Source: Sulfurimonas sp.
Lineage (GTDB): Bacteria; Campylobacterota; Campylobacteria; Campylobacterales; Sulfurimonadaceae
Assembly: GCA_012963655.1 (NCBI GenBank)
Contig: DTVI01000214.1
Coordinates: forward strand, 1 to 22,607
Length of the DNA stretch: 22,607 nt
Reading direction: 5' to 3'
Shown here: one piece after another, positions 7,372 to 15,447 of the stretch
Numbering within the stretch: the stretch's first letter is position 1
How the letters are laid out: each line of letters opens with the position of its first letter
Made by a program: the position numbers and the translations under genes
The notes under the pieces: model-generated
What the model saw: only the letters and a program-made list of their open reading frames with translations
What the model was told of the DNA's origin: nothing
Database searches by the model: none

Positions 7372-7377
7372 TATAAT
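7372..7377 (+). promoter_or_regulatory. -10 box for rimO-tilS
   Basis: TATAAT in AGATATAATCGC, 32 bases before the rimO ATG; a GATGAGGA ribosome site lies between. Confidence 0.6.
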
Positions 7378-7408
7378 CGCGTTTATAATAAAAAGATGAG
7401 GATACTAC

Positions 7409-8746
7409 ATGACATTTACCGAAGAAAAACCTGTAAAAAAACTTCATATCGTTTCACTAGGTTGTACTAAAAACCTTGTTGATACCGAAGTGATGATGGG
7501 GAAACTTCGTGACTTCCAGATGACAGATTCATCAGATGAAGCGGATGTTATTATTGTAAATACTTGTGGATTTATAGACGCAGCAAAAGAAGAAAGTATT
7601 AATACTGTACTTGACCTACATGAACAAAGAAAAGAAGGTTCTCTCTTAGTCATGGCAGGATGTTTAAGCGAGCGTTATAAAGAAGACCTTCAAAAAGACA
7701 TGAAAGAGGTTGATATTTTTACAGGTGTGGGGGATTATGATCAAATTGATGCCTTACTTGCTGCTAAGCAAAGTCGCTTTTCTGAGTCTACCTACCTCAT
7801 AGGAAATGAAGAACGTGTCATTACGGGTTCTTCTTATCATGCTTATATCAAGTTTTCAGAAGGCTGTAACCAGACCTGTTCATTTTGTGCTATCCCTTCT
7901 TTTAAGGGAAAGTTGAATTCTCGTGATCTTGATATGGTAGCCCAAGAGGTTGAGTCTTTAGTCCGTCAGGGATATTATGACTTTTCATTTATTTCTCAAG
8001 ATTCTAGCTCATACCTAAGAGACAAGAATGTTAAAGATGGGCTTATCCATCTTATTAAAAGAATAGAGCTTATAGAAGGCGTACGTTCTGCTAGACTTCT
8101 TTATCTTTACCCTACTACCGCGAGTTTAAAACTCTTAGCTGAGATAAACAACTCAAAGGTTTTTCATAACTACTTTGATATGCCAATACAACATGTATCT
8201 GACAAGATGCTCAAGCTTATGAAACGTGGCTTTGGTAAGGTTAAGACTATTGAGCAATTAGAATATATGAAGTCTTTACCTAATGCCTTTTTACGTACCT
8301 CTTTCATAGTTGGTCATCCACAAGAAACACAAGAAGACTTTGAAGAGATGTGTGAGTTTGCACGTAACTTTGGTTTTGATAGAATCTCTACCTTTGCTTA
8401 TTCTGATGAGGAAGAAACATCTGCCTTTGATTTAGAAGGTAAAAATTCTCAAGAAGTGATTGATGAAAGAGCTGAGATTATGGGAGAGATTGCTAAAGAA
8501 GTGATGTCTAAAAGCTTAGAAAAGCGTGTTGGTCAGATTGTTGAGATTGTAATTGATGGTGAGAGTGACGAGCATGAGTACCTACTTTCAGCAAGAGAAC
8601 TTGGTTGGACACCTGAAATTGATGGTGAGATCTACGTAAACGATAATGAACTAGGCGAAGATGTTACTCTAGAGTTTGGAAAAGTATATCAAGCCCGTAT
8701 CACTGAAAAAGTTGGAGATATCCTAACCGCTACTGTCATTGCTTAA
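7409..8746 (+). CDS. rimO: RimO, ribosomal protein S12 methylthiotransferase
   Basis: RimO is a radical-SAM enzyme that adds a methylthio group to an Asp of ribosomal protein S12. It has 445 residues. The N-terminal UPF0004 domain holds the three Cys of the auxiliary cluster: Cys19 (SLGCTKN), Cys53 (NTCGF) and Cys85 (AGCLSERY). The radical-SAM CX3CX2C is Cys153, Cys157 and Cys160 in EGCNQTCSFC. A TRAM domain forms the end (about 375-445). The separation from miaB is clear: SLGCTKNLVDTE and YLYP are RimO marks, and the window also holds a distinct MiaB. tilS follows after 10 bases, likely in the same transcript. Confidence 0.96.
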   Translation: MTFTEEKPVKKLHIVSLGCTKNLVDTEVMMGKLRDFQMTDSSDEADVIIVNTCGFIDAAKEESINTVLDLHEQRKEGSLLVMAGCLSERYKEDLQKDMKEVDIFTGVGDYDQIDALLAAKQSRFSESTYLIGNEERVITGSSYHAYIKFSEGCNQTCSFCAIPSFKGKLNSRDLDMVAQEVESLVRQGYYDFSFISQDSSSYLRDKNVKDGLIHLIKRIELIEGVRSARLLYLYPTTASLKLLAEINNSKVFHNYFDMPIQHVSDKMLKLMKRGFGKVKTIEQLEYMKSLPNAFLRTSFIVGHPQETQEDFEEMCEFARNFGFDRISTFAYSDEEETSAFDLEGKNSQEVIDERAEIMGEIAKEVMSKSLEKRVGQIVEIVIDGESDEHEYLLSARELGWTPEIDGEIYVNDNELGEDVTLEFGKVYQARITEKVGDILTATVIA

Positions 8747-8756
8747 GTTTAGTTAG

Positions 8757-9758
8757 ATGCTTTTATCTCAGGCAAATATAAACGAACTTCAAGATCAAAA
8801 AGTTCTCCTTGCCTTTTCAGGTGGAGGAGACTCTACTTCCCTTTTTTTCTTACTTCTTGCATCTAACATTTCTTTTGATATTGCTATTGTACATTATGGT
8901 CAACGCACCCAAGCTGATGAAGAAGTGGCATATGCACAAGAACTTGCAAAAACACATGGGTTAACGTGTCATCTTTTAAAAGCTAAAAGTATTAAGCAAA
9001 ACTTTGAGTACGAAGCCAGAACTATTCGGTATGATTTTTTTGAAAACCTTATAAAAGAAAATTCTTATACACACCTTCTAACGGCTCATCATTTGCAAGA
9101 CCGCTTAGAATGGATGCTAATGCAGTTTAGTAAGGGTGCTGGAACAGCTGAGCTTCTTGGAATGAAGGAAAAAGAAAACCGCCAAACATACACTCTCTTA
9201 CGTCCCTTACTTCAGCATACTAAAGATGAACTACTTTCTTATCTCAAGGAAAATAATAAGCATTATTTTCATGATAAAAGTAATGATGACCTTTCTTATA
9301 AACGAAACTATTTCCGTCATAAGATTGCTAATGAGCTTTTAAAAGACAACTTAGAAGGAATAAGACAGAGTTTTAATTATCTTGAAGAAGATGTATCTGA
9401 ACTCATTAAAGAAGTAGATATACGAGAGGCAGAAGAGCTGAGCCTTTTTATTTCATCTGGCTATAAACGCTCTGATATTTTTCATATTGATAAAATTTTA
9501 AAGGCAAAGGGGTATATCCTTACTTCTAATCAAAGACAAGAGCTTAAAACTCAAGATGAGATTATTGCAGGAAGAAAGTTTTTAGTAGTTTTAGATAAGG
9601 GGATTTATTATATTTCACCTTTTATATCTGAAGTTATGGATAAGGACTTTAAAGAAGAATGTCGAAAACTGGGTGTTCCTAGTAAACTAAGACCTTATCT
9701 TTTTAAATGTCCTATGGCTTTTATACTTTTCACTAGGTATTTACCCTGTTCTATATAA
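8757..9758 (+). CDS. tilS: TilS, tRNA(Ile)-lysidine synthase
   Basis: TilS attaches lysine to C34 of the CAU-anticodon tRNA(Ile) with ATP, changing its decoding from Met to Ile. The protein has 333 residues; the shorter form without long C-terminal domains is normal in this phylum. The PP-loop SGGGDS is at residues 21-26, followed by HYGQRTQADEE, LLTAHHLQDRLEW and the Lys/Arg-rich SYKRNYFRHKIANEL segment. The start has only a weak ribosome site, so it may depend on translation of rimO, which ends 10 bases upstream. The stop faces that of the next, convergent gene with 3 bases between them and no hairpin, so the two transcripts probably overlap. Confidence 0.94.
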   Translation: MLLSQANINELQDQKVLLAFSGGGDSTSLFFLLLASNISFDIAIVHYGQRTQADEEVAYAQELAKTHGLTCHLLKAKSIKQNFEYEARTIRYDFFENLIKENSYTHLLTAHHLQDRLEWMLMQFSKGAGTAELLGMKEKENRQTYTLLRPLLQHTKDELLSYLKENNKHYFHDKSNDDLSYKRNYFRHKIANELLKDNLEGIRQSFNYLEEDVSELIKEVDIREAEELSLFISSGYKRSDIFHIDKILKAKGYILTSNQRQELKTQDEIIAGRKFLVVLDKGIYYISPFISEVMDKDFKEECRKLGVPSKLRPYLFKCPMAFILFTRYLPCSI

Positions 9759-9761
9759 AGA

Positions 9762-10316
9762 TTATTTTTCAACTACAACAGCCTCTTTATTTTTCTTAGC
9801 ATTGGCTATATAAACATGCATAGTAAAAGAAGATTTAATAAGATTTCCATCACGTTTAAAGTCTATTGGGAAATTTACCCCTATGATGTAATCGCTCTTA
9901 TTCACCCCATCTAAGAAGTCATAAAAGCCTTGAGGTGATTGTATTAAAGAAGATGTATTAACCTCATATACCGCAAATTCCTCTTCTTCAGAGTATGCTG
10001 ATAATTGTGAAAGTTTAAAGCTCTTGAAATAAGACTGATTCACTTTTACAAAGCGTTCCGGATTAAAGATACTTTTATAGGCAGTGATAATATGCCTATT
10101 ATCTGTTTGTAGCTCTTTTAAATTGTTATAAATCTTATTATATTCATTTCCAATAATATCAACATGATATGATAGCTTTTTAAGCTCAAGCCGTGCTACT
10201 CTGTACTCTTTTCCAGCTGGGATTAAAAAAGCAAAGGCAAAAATAAAAATTATAAGTATAAATACTACCGCAAGGGCTAACATATAAATAATTTGTCTTG
10301 AAATCTGTAACTTCAC
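9762..10316 (-). CDS. PilO-like inner-membrane protein (by architecture)
   Basis: This 184-residue bitopic protein has a short cytosolic N-terminus, one membrane helix (about residues 10-32), then a coiled-coil-like stretch (about 36-75, with LELKKLSYHVDIIGNEYN). A small alpha/beta domain follows, with FAVYEVNTSSLIQSPQGFYDFLDGVNKSDYIIGVNFPIDFKRDGNLIKSSFTMHVY split into strand, helix and strand pieces. This order, the size and the position directly after a PilN-shaped protein match PilO/GspM. I see no diagnostic motif, so the call rests on architecture and context. The start is GTG (10314-10316), overlapping the upstream TGA by 4 bases. It is last in the operon. Confidence 0.55.
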   Translation of the reverse strand: MKLQISRQIIYMLALAVVFILIIFIFAFAFLIPAGKEYRVARLELKKLSYHVDIIGNEYNKIYNNLKELQTDNRHIITAYKSIFNPERFVKVNQSYFKSFKLSQLSAYSEEEEFAVYEVNTSSLIQSPQGFYDFLDGVNKSDYIIGVNFPIDFKRDGNLIKSSFTMHVYIANAKKNKEAVVVEK

Positions 10317-10825
10317 TGAGCAGGCCTGTCGAGGTAATTTTTAGAAACAAAGCTATACCAACCATTAGGCATTGCGTAATAAGAGGTATAAGAACGATGA
10401 AATATAGAACGTAAAGGTGCTTGAAGTAAAAATTGATACACATCTTTACTTGGCGTCACCCCATATAAGATAAGTTCATTTTCTTTAAGTATGGCTTGAG
10501 AAAGTGTTATTTTTTCAGGAACAAGGTCAAAAAGATTATGAATACTTTCTTTTAAAACAGTGTTTTCCGTATATACACCTTCGGCATGACGGTGTTGCAC
10601 CTTCACATAGGCAATACTCACATGCATAGATACAATACTATCTTTAAGCGTATCACCCTTAAGAGTGAGTTCTTGTACAGAACCCTCATATATCAAGGTC
10701 TTAACCTTTAAAAAGGAGTATGATAAAACAAGCATCCCCATAGTAATACTAAAAAAGAAAAATAAGAGTTTAAATTCAGGACTTACTAAGTGTTTAGAAC
10801 GAGGTTTAATAAAACTATATTGCAT
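10313..10825 (-). CDS. PilN-like inner-membrane protein (by architecture)
   Basis: This 170-residue protein has a basic cytosolic N-terminus (about 1-19), one membrane helix (about 20-40), a helical linker, and a C-terminal ferredoxin-like domain. The domain begins at LFDLVPEKITLSQAILKENEL (about 97-117) and continues with LYGVTPSKDVYQFLLQAP. The pattern of a 'VPxxITLxxxxL..LxGxT....' strand pair followed by a helix is what PilN and GspL C-terminal domains show. The gene overlaps its upstream neighbour by 11 bases and its downstream neighbour by 4. It would pair with the PilO-like protein in the periplasm and with the PilM-like protein through its N-terminus. Family assignment is inference. 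Confidence 0.55.
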   Translation of the reverse strand: MQYSFIKPRSKHLVSPEFKLLFFFFSITMGMLVLSYSFLKVKTLIYEGSVQELTLKGDTLKDSIVSMHVSIAYVKVQHRHAEGVYTENTVLKESIHNLFDLVPEKITLSQAILKENELILYGVTPSKDVYQFLLQAPLRSIFHRSYTSYYAMPNGWYSFVSKNYLDRPAQ

Positions 10826-11906
10826 CTTTCACCTCATTCATTGCCATTTGAATAAGTTCTTTTTCTAAGTCTATGCTACGTTTATACGCACTCACAAAAA
10901 GTTCTTCTTCTAAAAATTTTATCAAGTCAGGTCCACTTTCACAAGCATCTGCAATATAGATTTCTTCTACAAACTGGTTATCATACTTATCATCATGATA
11001 AAATTCTTGTAAGGCCCCTTGTATTAACTGAAAGCGTTTATAATCATCTGAAAAGTTATCAATCTTTCCATCATACTTACTTTTTGCTTCTTCTAGGGCA
11101 ATCTCGGACTCGTTAACCGCCTCATTTAAAGACTCTTCAAAGTCTTCAATCTCATCTAAGTCATCTAAATCATCCAGATCATCCAGATCATCTAAGTTAT
11201 CTAAGTCATCTAAGTCATCTAAATCGTCTAAGGCATCAAGGTCAATCGATAAATCATCTTCATCATCATCATCAAGATCTAGATCTAGATCTAGATCTAG
11301 ATCATCGCTTATACTGTCTTCTGAGTCAGAATCCATATCTTCCTTATTAATCCCTACTTTCATTTCGTAATGATTGGCAAAAAGTAGTTTTCCTTTGTTA
11401 AAAATACATAAAGACAAATAATCATCTTGTATTAAAACAAGAAGAGAGGTCTTACCTTCTATCTTATCACTAAAAAATTGTGAGATAATAAAAAATGGAG
11501 AAAATATAAAGTCTAAACCATTAATCAGAAAGCGCTTTTGAAGAGCATTTAGTTCACTCTTTTCTGCATATACCATCCATTTATTTTCACTACAAAGAGT
11601 TACACAAGAACTAAGGTCGCTAAAATCTTCTGCCTGATGCATAGAACATGTTGGAATCGCGCCTTGAGTCAGAGTGTCATTTAAAACTGCTACATAAGAA
11701 TAAGGAGACTCATCCATATATAACTTTATAAACTCATTGGCCTGCGAATTTGGAGTGGCATTTGAAATCTCGAAATTTCGGGAAATCTCTTTTTCAAGCT
11801 TTTCCCCCTTTCGCATTTGTATACAGACTTTCATACTAGAGTCTTGCATAACAATACCAACAAAGATCTGCTGATAAATAGTTTTAATCAAAGCAGAAAG
11901 TTTCAT
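10815..11906 (-). CDS. PilM-like cytosolic protein with a long Asp/Leu repeat insert
   Basis: This 363-residue protein has no membrane segment. Residues 1-185 read as alternating strands and helices, with SLLVLIQDDYLSLCIFNKG resembling the second-subdomain strands of actin-like PilM/GspL proteins, but I see no clear ATP phosphate loop. Residues 188-272 are extremely acidic: (DL)n at about 202-212 and then (DDL)n at about 224-251, followed by a Glu-rich helix. Residues 285-363 return to normal composition (IYIADACESGPDLIKFLEEEL). The insert is encoded by tandem DNA repeats listed separately. ATG at 11904-11906 overlaps the upstream recombinase stop (ATGA) and has an AGGAGA ribosome site. The PilM role is inferred from the two membrane proteins that follow. 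Confidence 0.6.
   Translation of the reverse strand: MKLSALIKTIYQQIFVGIVMQDSSMKVCIQMRKGEKLEKEISRNFEISNATPNSQANEFIKLYMDESPYSYVAVLNDTLTQGAIPTCSMHQAEDFSDLSSCVTLCSENKWMVYAEKSELNALQKRFLINGLDFIFSPFFIISQFFSDKIEGKTSLLVLIQDDYLSLCIFNKGKLLFANHYEMKVGINKEDMDSDSEDSISDDLDLDLDLDLDDDDEDDLSIDLDALDDLDDLDDLDNLDDLDDLDDLDDLDEIEDFEESLNEAVNESEIALEEAKSKYDGKIDNFSDDYKRFQLIQGALQEFYHDDKYDNQFVEEIYIADACESGPDLIKFLEEELFVSAYKRSIDLEKELIQMAMNEVKDAI
11152..11232 (-). repeat. Nine-copy 9-bp tandem repeat (codes Leu-Asp-Asp units)
   Basis: Nine units related to TCATCTAAG run without a break from 11152 to 11232, with a tenth degenerate unit (GCATCAAGG) after them. Units differ mainly at third codon positions (CTAAG, CTAAA, CCAGA), so the protein repeat is kept better than the DNA. 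One unit is TTATCTAAG and puts an Asn in the series. Copy changes would alter the protein by three residues and keep the frame. Confidence 0.9.
11275..11303 (-). repeat. Perfect 6-bp tandem repeat (AGATCT) coding Asp-Leu
   Basis: AGATCT is repeated four times plus AGATC with no mismatch, coding DLDLDLDLD. Perfect short units of this kind can gain or lose copies by slipped replication, here always in frame. The array is also a dense row of GATC sites. Confidence 0.9.
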
Positions 11907-12727
11907 TTGTCTCCTATCGCTAAAGGATGGGCGGATTGATAATTTTTCATCTTAATAGAACTGCTTAACTTCGTATATATCTGAGTAGTAGCCATAGATG
12001 AATGCCCTAATAGTTCACTAACATCGGCAATACGAGCATCATTATTTAATAAATGCGTTGCATAGGAGTGTCTTAGCATATGAGGTGTCACATGTAAGCC
12101 GATTTTTTTAAATAGTGTTGTTAACCTGTATCTTAGAGTATTTTCGCTTAATTTAGCTCCATTTTTCTCAAAAAGAAATCTTTGCGGTGTCTTTTCATTC
12201 TTATATGCCTCAATTAAGACAGAAGTTACTCTCAGTAAAGGAAGTTGTCTTTGTTTATTTCCTTTTCCAAGCACGCTAATCCACTCTTTTTCTATGTTTG
12301 CTAGCTCTATAGAACATAATTCACTGATACGCAATCCTAAGGTATATAAGAGCACTACAATTATCTCTTCATCCTTATCTGCAATCCCTAAGGCTTCTTG
12401 AATATATTCATATGATATTGGTTTTGGAAGAGTCTTAGCAACCTTTATAGAGCTGTCTCCTTTTAAAGATACTTTTTCGCCCTTATCTTGCATAAACTTT
12501 ACAAAACTACGAAGAGCCGAAAGCTTTTTTGAAATAGTTTTAGAATTTAAAGATGCAATATAAAGTCTGTAAGGACTAAGGTTTAAGATATTTTCTTCAT
12601 AATTTACATAATCTAAGGCTTCGTCAATAACCATAGCATAGGTCTTAACAGTCAGGTCAGAATATCCTCTTATATCAGACAAATAGTCTAAAAAATCGAG
12701 TTTATATAACTTGCTTAAGGTTTTCAT
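11903..12727 (-). CDS. Xer-type tyrosine recombinase
   Basis: This is a site-specific recombinase of 274 residues. The N-terminal SAM-like core-binding domain spans about 1-90 and the catalytic domain about 100-274. All catalytic residues are present: Arg133 (GLRISEL), Lys155 (GKGNKQR), His216 and Arg219 (HMLRHSYATHL), His242 (LLGHSSMATTQIY) and Tyr251. The compact size and lack of an extra DNA-binding domain fit chromosomal Xer proteins better than phage integrases. Whether it is the dif recombinase (XerH type) of this genome cannot be told; known XerH proteins are longer. It lies within an operon of chromosomal genes, with no att sites or mobile genes nearby. It overlaps the upstream gene by 26 bases and the downstream gene by 4. 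Confidence 0.92.
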   Translation of the reverse strand: MKTLSKLYKLDFLDYLSDIRGYSDLTVKTYAMVIDEALDYVNYEENILNLSPYRLYIASLNSKTISKKLSALRSFVKFMQDKGEKVSLKGDSSIKVAKTLPKPISYEYIQEALGIADKDEEIIVVLLYTLGLRISELCSIELANIEKEWISVLGKGNKQRQLPLLRVTSVLIEAYKNEKTPQRFLFEKNGAKLSENTLRYRLTTLFKKIGLHVTPHMLRHSYATHLLNNDARIADVSELLGHSSMATTQIYTKLSSSIKMKNYQSAHPLAIGDK

Positions 12728-13175
12728 TTAACTTCTTAAACTTCTTATAATGATTTCTAGACTCTTTTACTAAGTCCTTGTCAATCAAAATAGTAGGTTG
12801 CATTTTATTATGTTTATCAATCATAATATCACACATCATTTTTATACGCATTTGCTCCGCCACAGATATCTTTTTTTGAGAAGCATATCCTTCAATAATA
12901 GAAAGATATTTTTGCGCTTCTTGATTATAATCTACATACCGAAGTGCATATTTTGACTGTACCATAACTGAGCTAGCCATACGATTGTAAGGTTCCATTT
13001 CATAAGCCTCAGAAGAAAGGTCATAAGCCTTTTCATAATTAGACATTGAGTAATGGAACTTTGCTTCTACTGAGAGTTGGTAAGAAGGATTAAAGGCGAA
13101 GTAAGAGCCCATAATTAATAAAAAAACAAGGGCTAAAAGAGACCAAGACTTATAACGTTTGATTGATTTAGCCAT
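12702..13175 (-). CDS. Membrane-anchored TPR-like protein, unknown function
   Basis: This 157-residue protein has a basic N-terminus, one membrane helix at about residues 12-30 and a periplasmic helical part. Residues about 42-75 (YSMSNYEKAYDLSSEAYEMEP and on) resemble a tetratricopeptide repeat; the rest is predicted helical and Lys-rich. I do not recognise the family. It sits between a DUF374 acyltransferase gene (9 bases upstream) and the recombinase gene (26-base overlap), clearly in one operon. TPR-like single-span proteins often serve as scaffolds in pilus or secretion machines, which would suit the PilMNO-like trio downstream, but this is only a contextual guess. Confidence 0.7.
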   Translation of the reverse strand: MAKSIKRYKSWSLLALVFLLIMGSYFAFNPSYQLSVEAKFHYSMSNYEKAYDLSSEAYEMEPYNRMASSVMVQSKYALRYVDYNQEAQKYLSIIEGYASQKKISVAEQMRIKMMCDIMIDKHNKMQPTILIDKDLVKESRNHYKKFKKLNENLKQVI

Positions 13176-13184
13176 TTATTTCCC

Positions 13185-13817
13185 TTAAACTATAGTGTTT
13201 TCCATAAGTTTATCATATATCAACTTCTTAGCATCTTCCATGCTCATATCTGTGACCTTAATAGGTTCTGAACAATAAAAGTCAATATGTGAAAAAGGTT
13301 TAGGAATCATAAACTTATCCCAAGACCCTAATTGCCAGAAAGAACTAGGAACGCTGGTTTGAACAATGATAGAAGACTTGCTTTTTTGAGCAATAGCAAT
13401 AATTCCATCACTCATAGAAAACCTAGGGCCCTTAGGACCATCAGGTGTTAAACCTAAATCATATCCATCTTTTACTTTTTTAATTGCTTGAATCAAAACT
13501 CTAGCCGCGCCCTTTCTTGAAGAACCGCGAACTGTTTCTAAGCCAAAATATTCCATCGTTTTTGCTAAAAGTTCACCATCAAAATGATCCGAAATCATAA
13601 CTGCGATCTTTGGACTTTTTTTCCAGTTAAAATAAGAAAAAGGTTGCATTAAAAGGTCCCCGTGCCAAAAACCAATAATACAAGCTTCTGTAGGGATATT
13701 TTTGGGAGGGTGGAAGGTTCGTCGTGTTGTGAAATAAATGAGGCGAATAAGAATTGAGCCTATAAAAGGAAGTAAGATAAGAGTAAGCTTACGACCTAAT
13801 TTTTTCTTATTCAACAA
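13185..13817 (-). CDS. Lysophospholipid acyltransferase-like protein (DUF374)
   Basis: This 210-residue protein has a hydrophobic N-terminal segment (about 10-30). Family motifs are FWHGDLL (50-56), MISDHFDGELLA (74-85), RGSSRKGAARVL (97-108) and TPDGPKGPRF (124-133), the last two being the DUF374 signatures. Members are related to phospholipid and lipid A acyltransferases, and some act on lipopolysaccharide. The substrate here is unknown. It overlaps the end of miaB by 11 bases. The same order (miaB then DUF374) occurs in Campylobacter as I recall it, so the gene is part of the conserved core of this operon. Confidence 0.88.
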   Translation of the reverse strand: MLNKKKLGRKLTLILLPFIGSILIRLIYFTTRRTFHPPKNIPTEACIIGFWHGDLLMQPFSYFNWKKSPKIAVMISDHFDGELLAKTMEYFGLETVRGSSRKGAARVLIQAIKKVKDGYDLGLTPDGPKGPRFSMSDGIIAIAQKSKSSIIVQTSVPSSFWQLGSWDKFMIPKPFSHIDFYCSEPIKVTDMSMEDAKKLIYDKLMENTIV

Positions 13818-15108
13818 GCTCCCCTATTTGGGCCATACGTCCCGTTTTAATGACTCTAACCTTAGCAAAACTACCAATAAGACTTTCGTCTCCTTCAACT
13901 TTAATCATCAAGTTATTATCAGATCGTCCTGCAATGTAGCCACCATCTCTAGTGTCTTCAAAGAAGACTTCATAGATTTTACCAAGACAAGCATTAGTGA
14001 TATCATCTGTAATCGAGTTTTGAAAACCTTGAAGGTAAGCAAGACGTTCACTTCCAACTTCAGCCTCAACTTCATTTGTCATAAGAGCCGCTTCAGTAAG
14101 TGGTCTAGGTGAGTATTTAAACGAAAATACCTGATCAAATCGAACCTGTCTCATCACATCTATTGTTTCTTCAAAATCTTCTTGTGTTTCACCAGGGAAA
14201 GCCACAATAATATCTGTAGAAATAGATACATTAGGTACCATCTCTCTTAGCTTTTTTGCACGATTTAAAAACCATTCTTTCGTATATCCACGTTTCATCA
14301 TTTTTAAAATCGCTGACGAACCACTTTGTAAAGGCATATGCATAGACTTACAAATCTTGTCATTTGCTGAAAATTCTTCTAAGAACTCATCATCCATATG
14401 AAAAGGATGAGGAGAGGTAAAACGAATACGCTTAACGGTGTCAATCTTAGAGATACGACGAAGTAGTTCTGTAAAGTTTACCTTCTCATGATCACCTGAA
14501 AAACGGCGACCATAATTGTTCACGTTTTGACCTAAAAGAAAAATCTCTTGAGCCCCTGCTTGTGTAGCACGTTCACATTCTTGTAAGATTAAGTCCGTAG
14601 GTATAGATATCTCATCCCCACGTGTTTTAGGCACGATACAAAAGGTACAAGCCTTATCACATCCTATAGAAATATTTACAAAGGCCTTATGAATAGAACC
14701 ACGAAACTCTTTAAAGGCAAATTCAGATTCATCATAATCAATGTCAATCTCTACCGCTTTTGGTTTATGAATAACTTCTGTAATTTTAGATACATTTCTA
14801 GCACCTAAGACAAAGTCTACATAAGGTGCACGTTTAATGATATCTTTTCCAAGATGTGAAGCGGTACAACCCGTAACTCCTATCTTAGCACCCTGCTTTT
14901 TGTACTTGTTAAAACTACCAAGTTCTGAAAAAAGTTTATGTACAGGACGTTCACGAACCGAACAAGTGTTGATTATAATTAAGTCTGCTGTTGTAGAATC
15001 ATCTGTTTGCACATAATCTTCTTTAGCATTCAACTCAGCAATCATATGCTCAGTATCACGCTCATTCATTGCACAACCTAGTGTTTCAATAAAAACCGTT
15101 TTAGACAT
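13807..15108 (-). CDS. miaB: MiaB, tRNA-2-methylthio-N6-isopentenyladenosine synthase
   Basis: MiaB adds a methylthio group to i6A37 of tRNAs reading UNN codons, using radical SAM chemistry. It has 433 residues. Auxiliary-cluster Cys are Cys12 (TLGCAMN), Cys49 (NTCSVRE) and Cys81 (TGCTASH). The radical-SAM CX3CX2C is Cys150, Cys154 and Cys157 in IGCDKACTFC. LLGQNVNNYG and the HMPLQSGSSAILKMMKRGYT segment are MiaB marks, and a TRAM domain closes the protein (about 370-433). ATG at 15106-15108 lies 12 bases after the stop of the HP0268-like gene, in the same transcript. Confidence 0.97.
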   Translation of the reverse strand: MSKTVFIETLGCAMNERDTEHMIAELNAKEDYVQTDDSTTADLIIINTCSVRERPVHKLFSELGSFNKYKKQGAKIGVTGCTASHLGKDIIKRAPYVDFVLGARNVSKITEVIHKPKAVEIDIDYDESEFAFKEFRGSIHKAFVNISIGCDKACTFCIVPKTRGDEISIPTDLILQECERATQAGAQEIFLLGQNVNNYGRRFSGDHEKVNFTELLRRISKIDTVKRIRFTSPHPFHMDDEFLEEFSANDKICKSMHMPLQSGSSAILKMMKRGYTKEWFLNRAKKLREMVPNVSISTDIIVAFPGETQEDFEETIDVMRQVRFDQVFSFKYSPRPLTEAALMTNEVEAEVGSERLAYLQGFQNSITDDITNACLGKIYEVFFEDTRDGGYIAGRSDNNLMIKVEGDESLIGSFAKVRVIKTGRMAQIGELVE

Positions 15109-15120
15109 TTACTCTACTTT

Positions 15121-15366
15121 CTATAAAACGTGTACTTCGTACATGTAATCGTTGTCATTAAGACCATAACGAACTTCTCTCATATAAAAAGACTTTTCAG
15201 AATTTTCAAAATGTTCACCAAGAGCAATCAAGTCCTTATGAGAGTTATCTCTGTCAAAATAAATAATAGCTGTTCCATTACCTTTTTCAACAATTGCTTC
15301 AACTTTTTTAAGGTCAGTCTTTTTTGGCTTACCCTCTGCACTTTCGCGTACTAGTTTTAATTCCAT
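15121..15366 (-). CDS. HP0268-like small protein
   Basis: This 81-residue protein resembles Helicobacter pylori HP0268, a small alpha/beta protein reported to have nuclease activity. It has a basic N-terminal helix, TAIIYFDRDNSHKDLIALGEHF in the centre, and a closing strand with REVRYGLNDNDYMYEVHV. I set the start at ATG 15364-15366, because a GGAGA site lies 7 bases before it; the ATG six bases upstream touches that site. The family N-terminus (MxLKLV) agrees. It is first in the miaB operon and divergent from nusA, an order I recall from Campylobacter as well. The biological role is unclear. Confidence 0.82.
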   Translation of the reverse strand: MELKLVRESAEGKPKKTDLKKVEAIVEKGNGTAIIYFDRDNSHKDLIALGEHFENSEKSFYMREVRYGLNDNDYMYEVHVL

Positions 15367-15396
15367 GTTCATTCTCCATGTGTTTATATAACCGCG

Positions 15397-15402
15397 ATTA
15401 TA
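15397..15402 (-). promoter_or_regulatory. -10 box for the HP0268-miaB-xer-pilMNO-like operon
   Basis: TATAAT on the minus strand in GATATAATCGCGG, 31 bases before the chosen start at 15366. No other promoter is obvious until the end of the eight-gene run at 9762. Confidence 0.55.
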
Positions 15403-15441
15403 TCTTTTAATTACTAAAGTCCTTATTAAGCCTTTATTGAG

Positions 15442-15447
15442 TATAAT
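15442..15447 (+). promoter_or_regulatory. -10 box for nusA
   Basis: TATAAT in GAGTATAATTTTTCC. It lies 110 bases before the nusA ATG, so the transcript would carry a leader of roughly 100 bases, much longer than other leaders in the window. Confidence 0.5.

Noticed and set aside
11152..11303. Repeats that could be taken for a CRISPR array
   Set aside because: Units are 6 and 9 bases with no spacers, and they are in frame within a gene.
11903..12727. Xer-type recombinase as sign of a prophage or genomic island
   Set aside because: It overlaps chromosomal genes on both sides in one operon, with no att repeats, tRNA or phage genes nearby.
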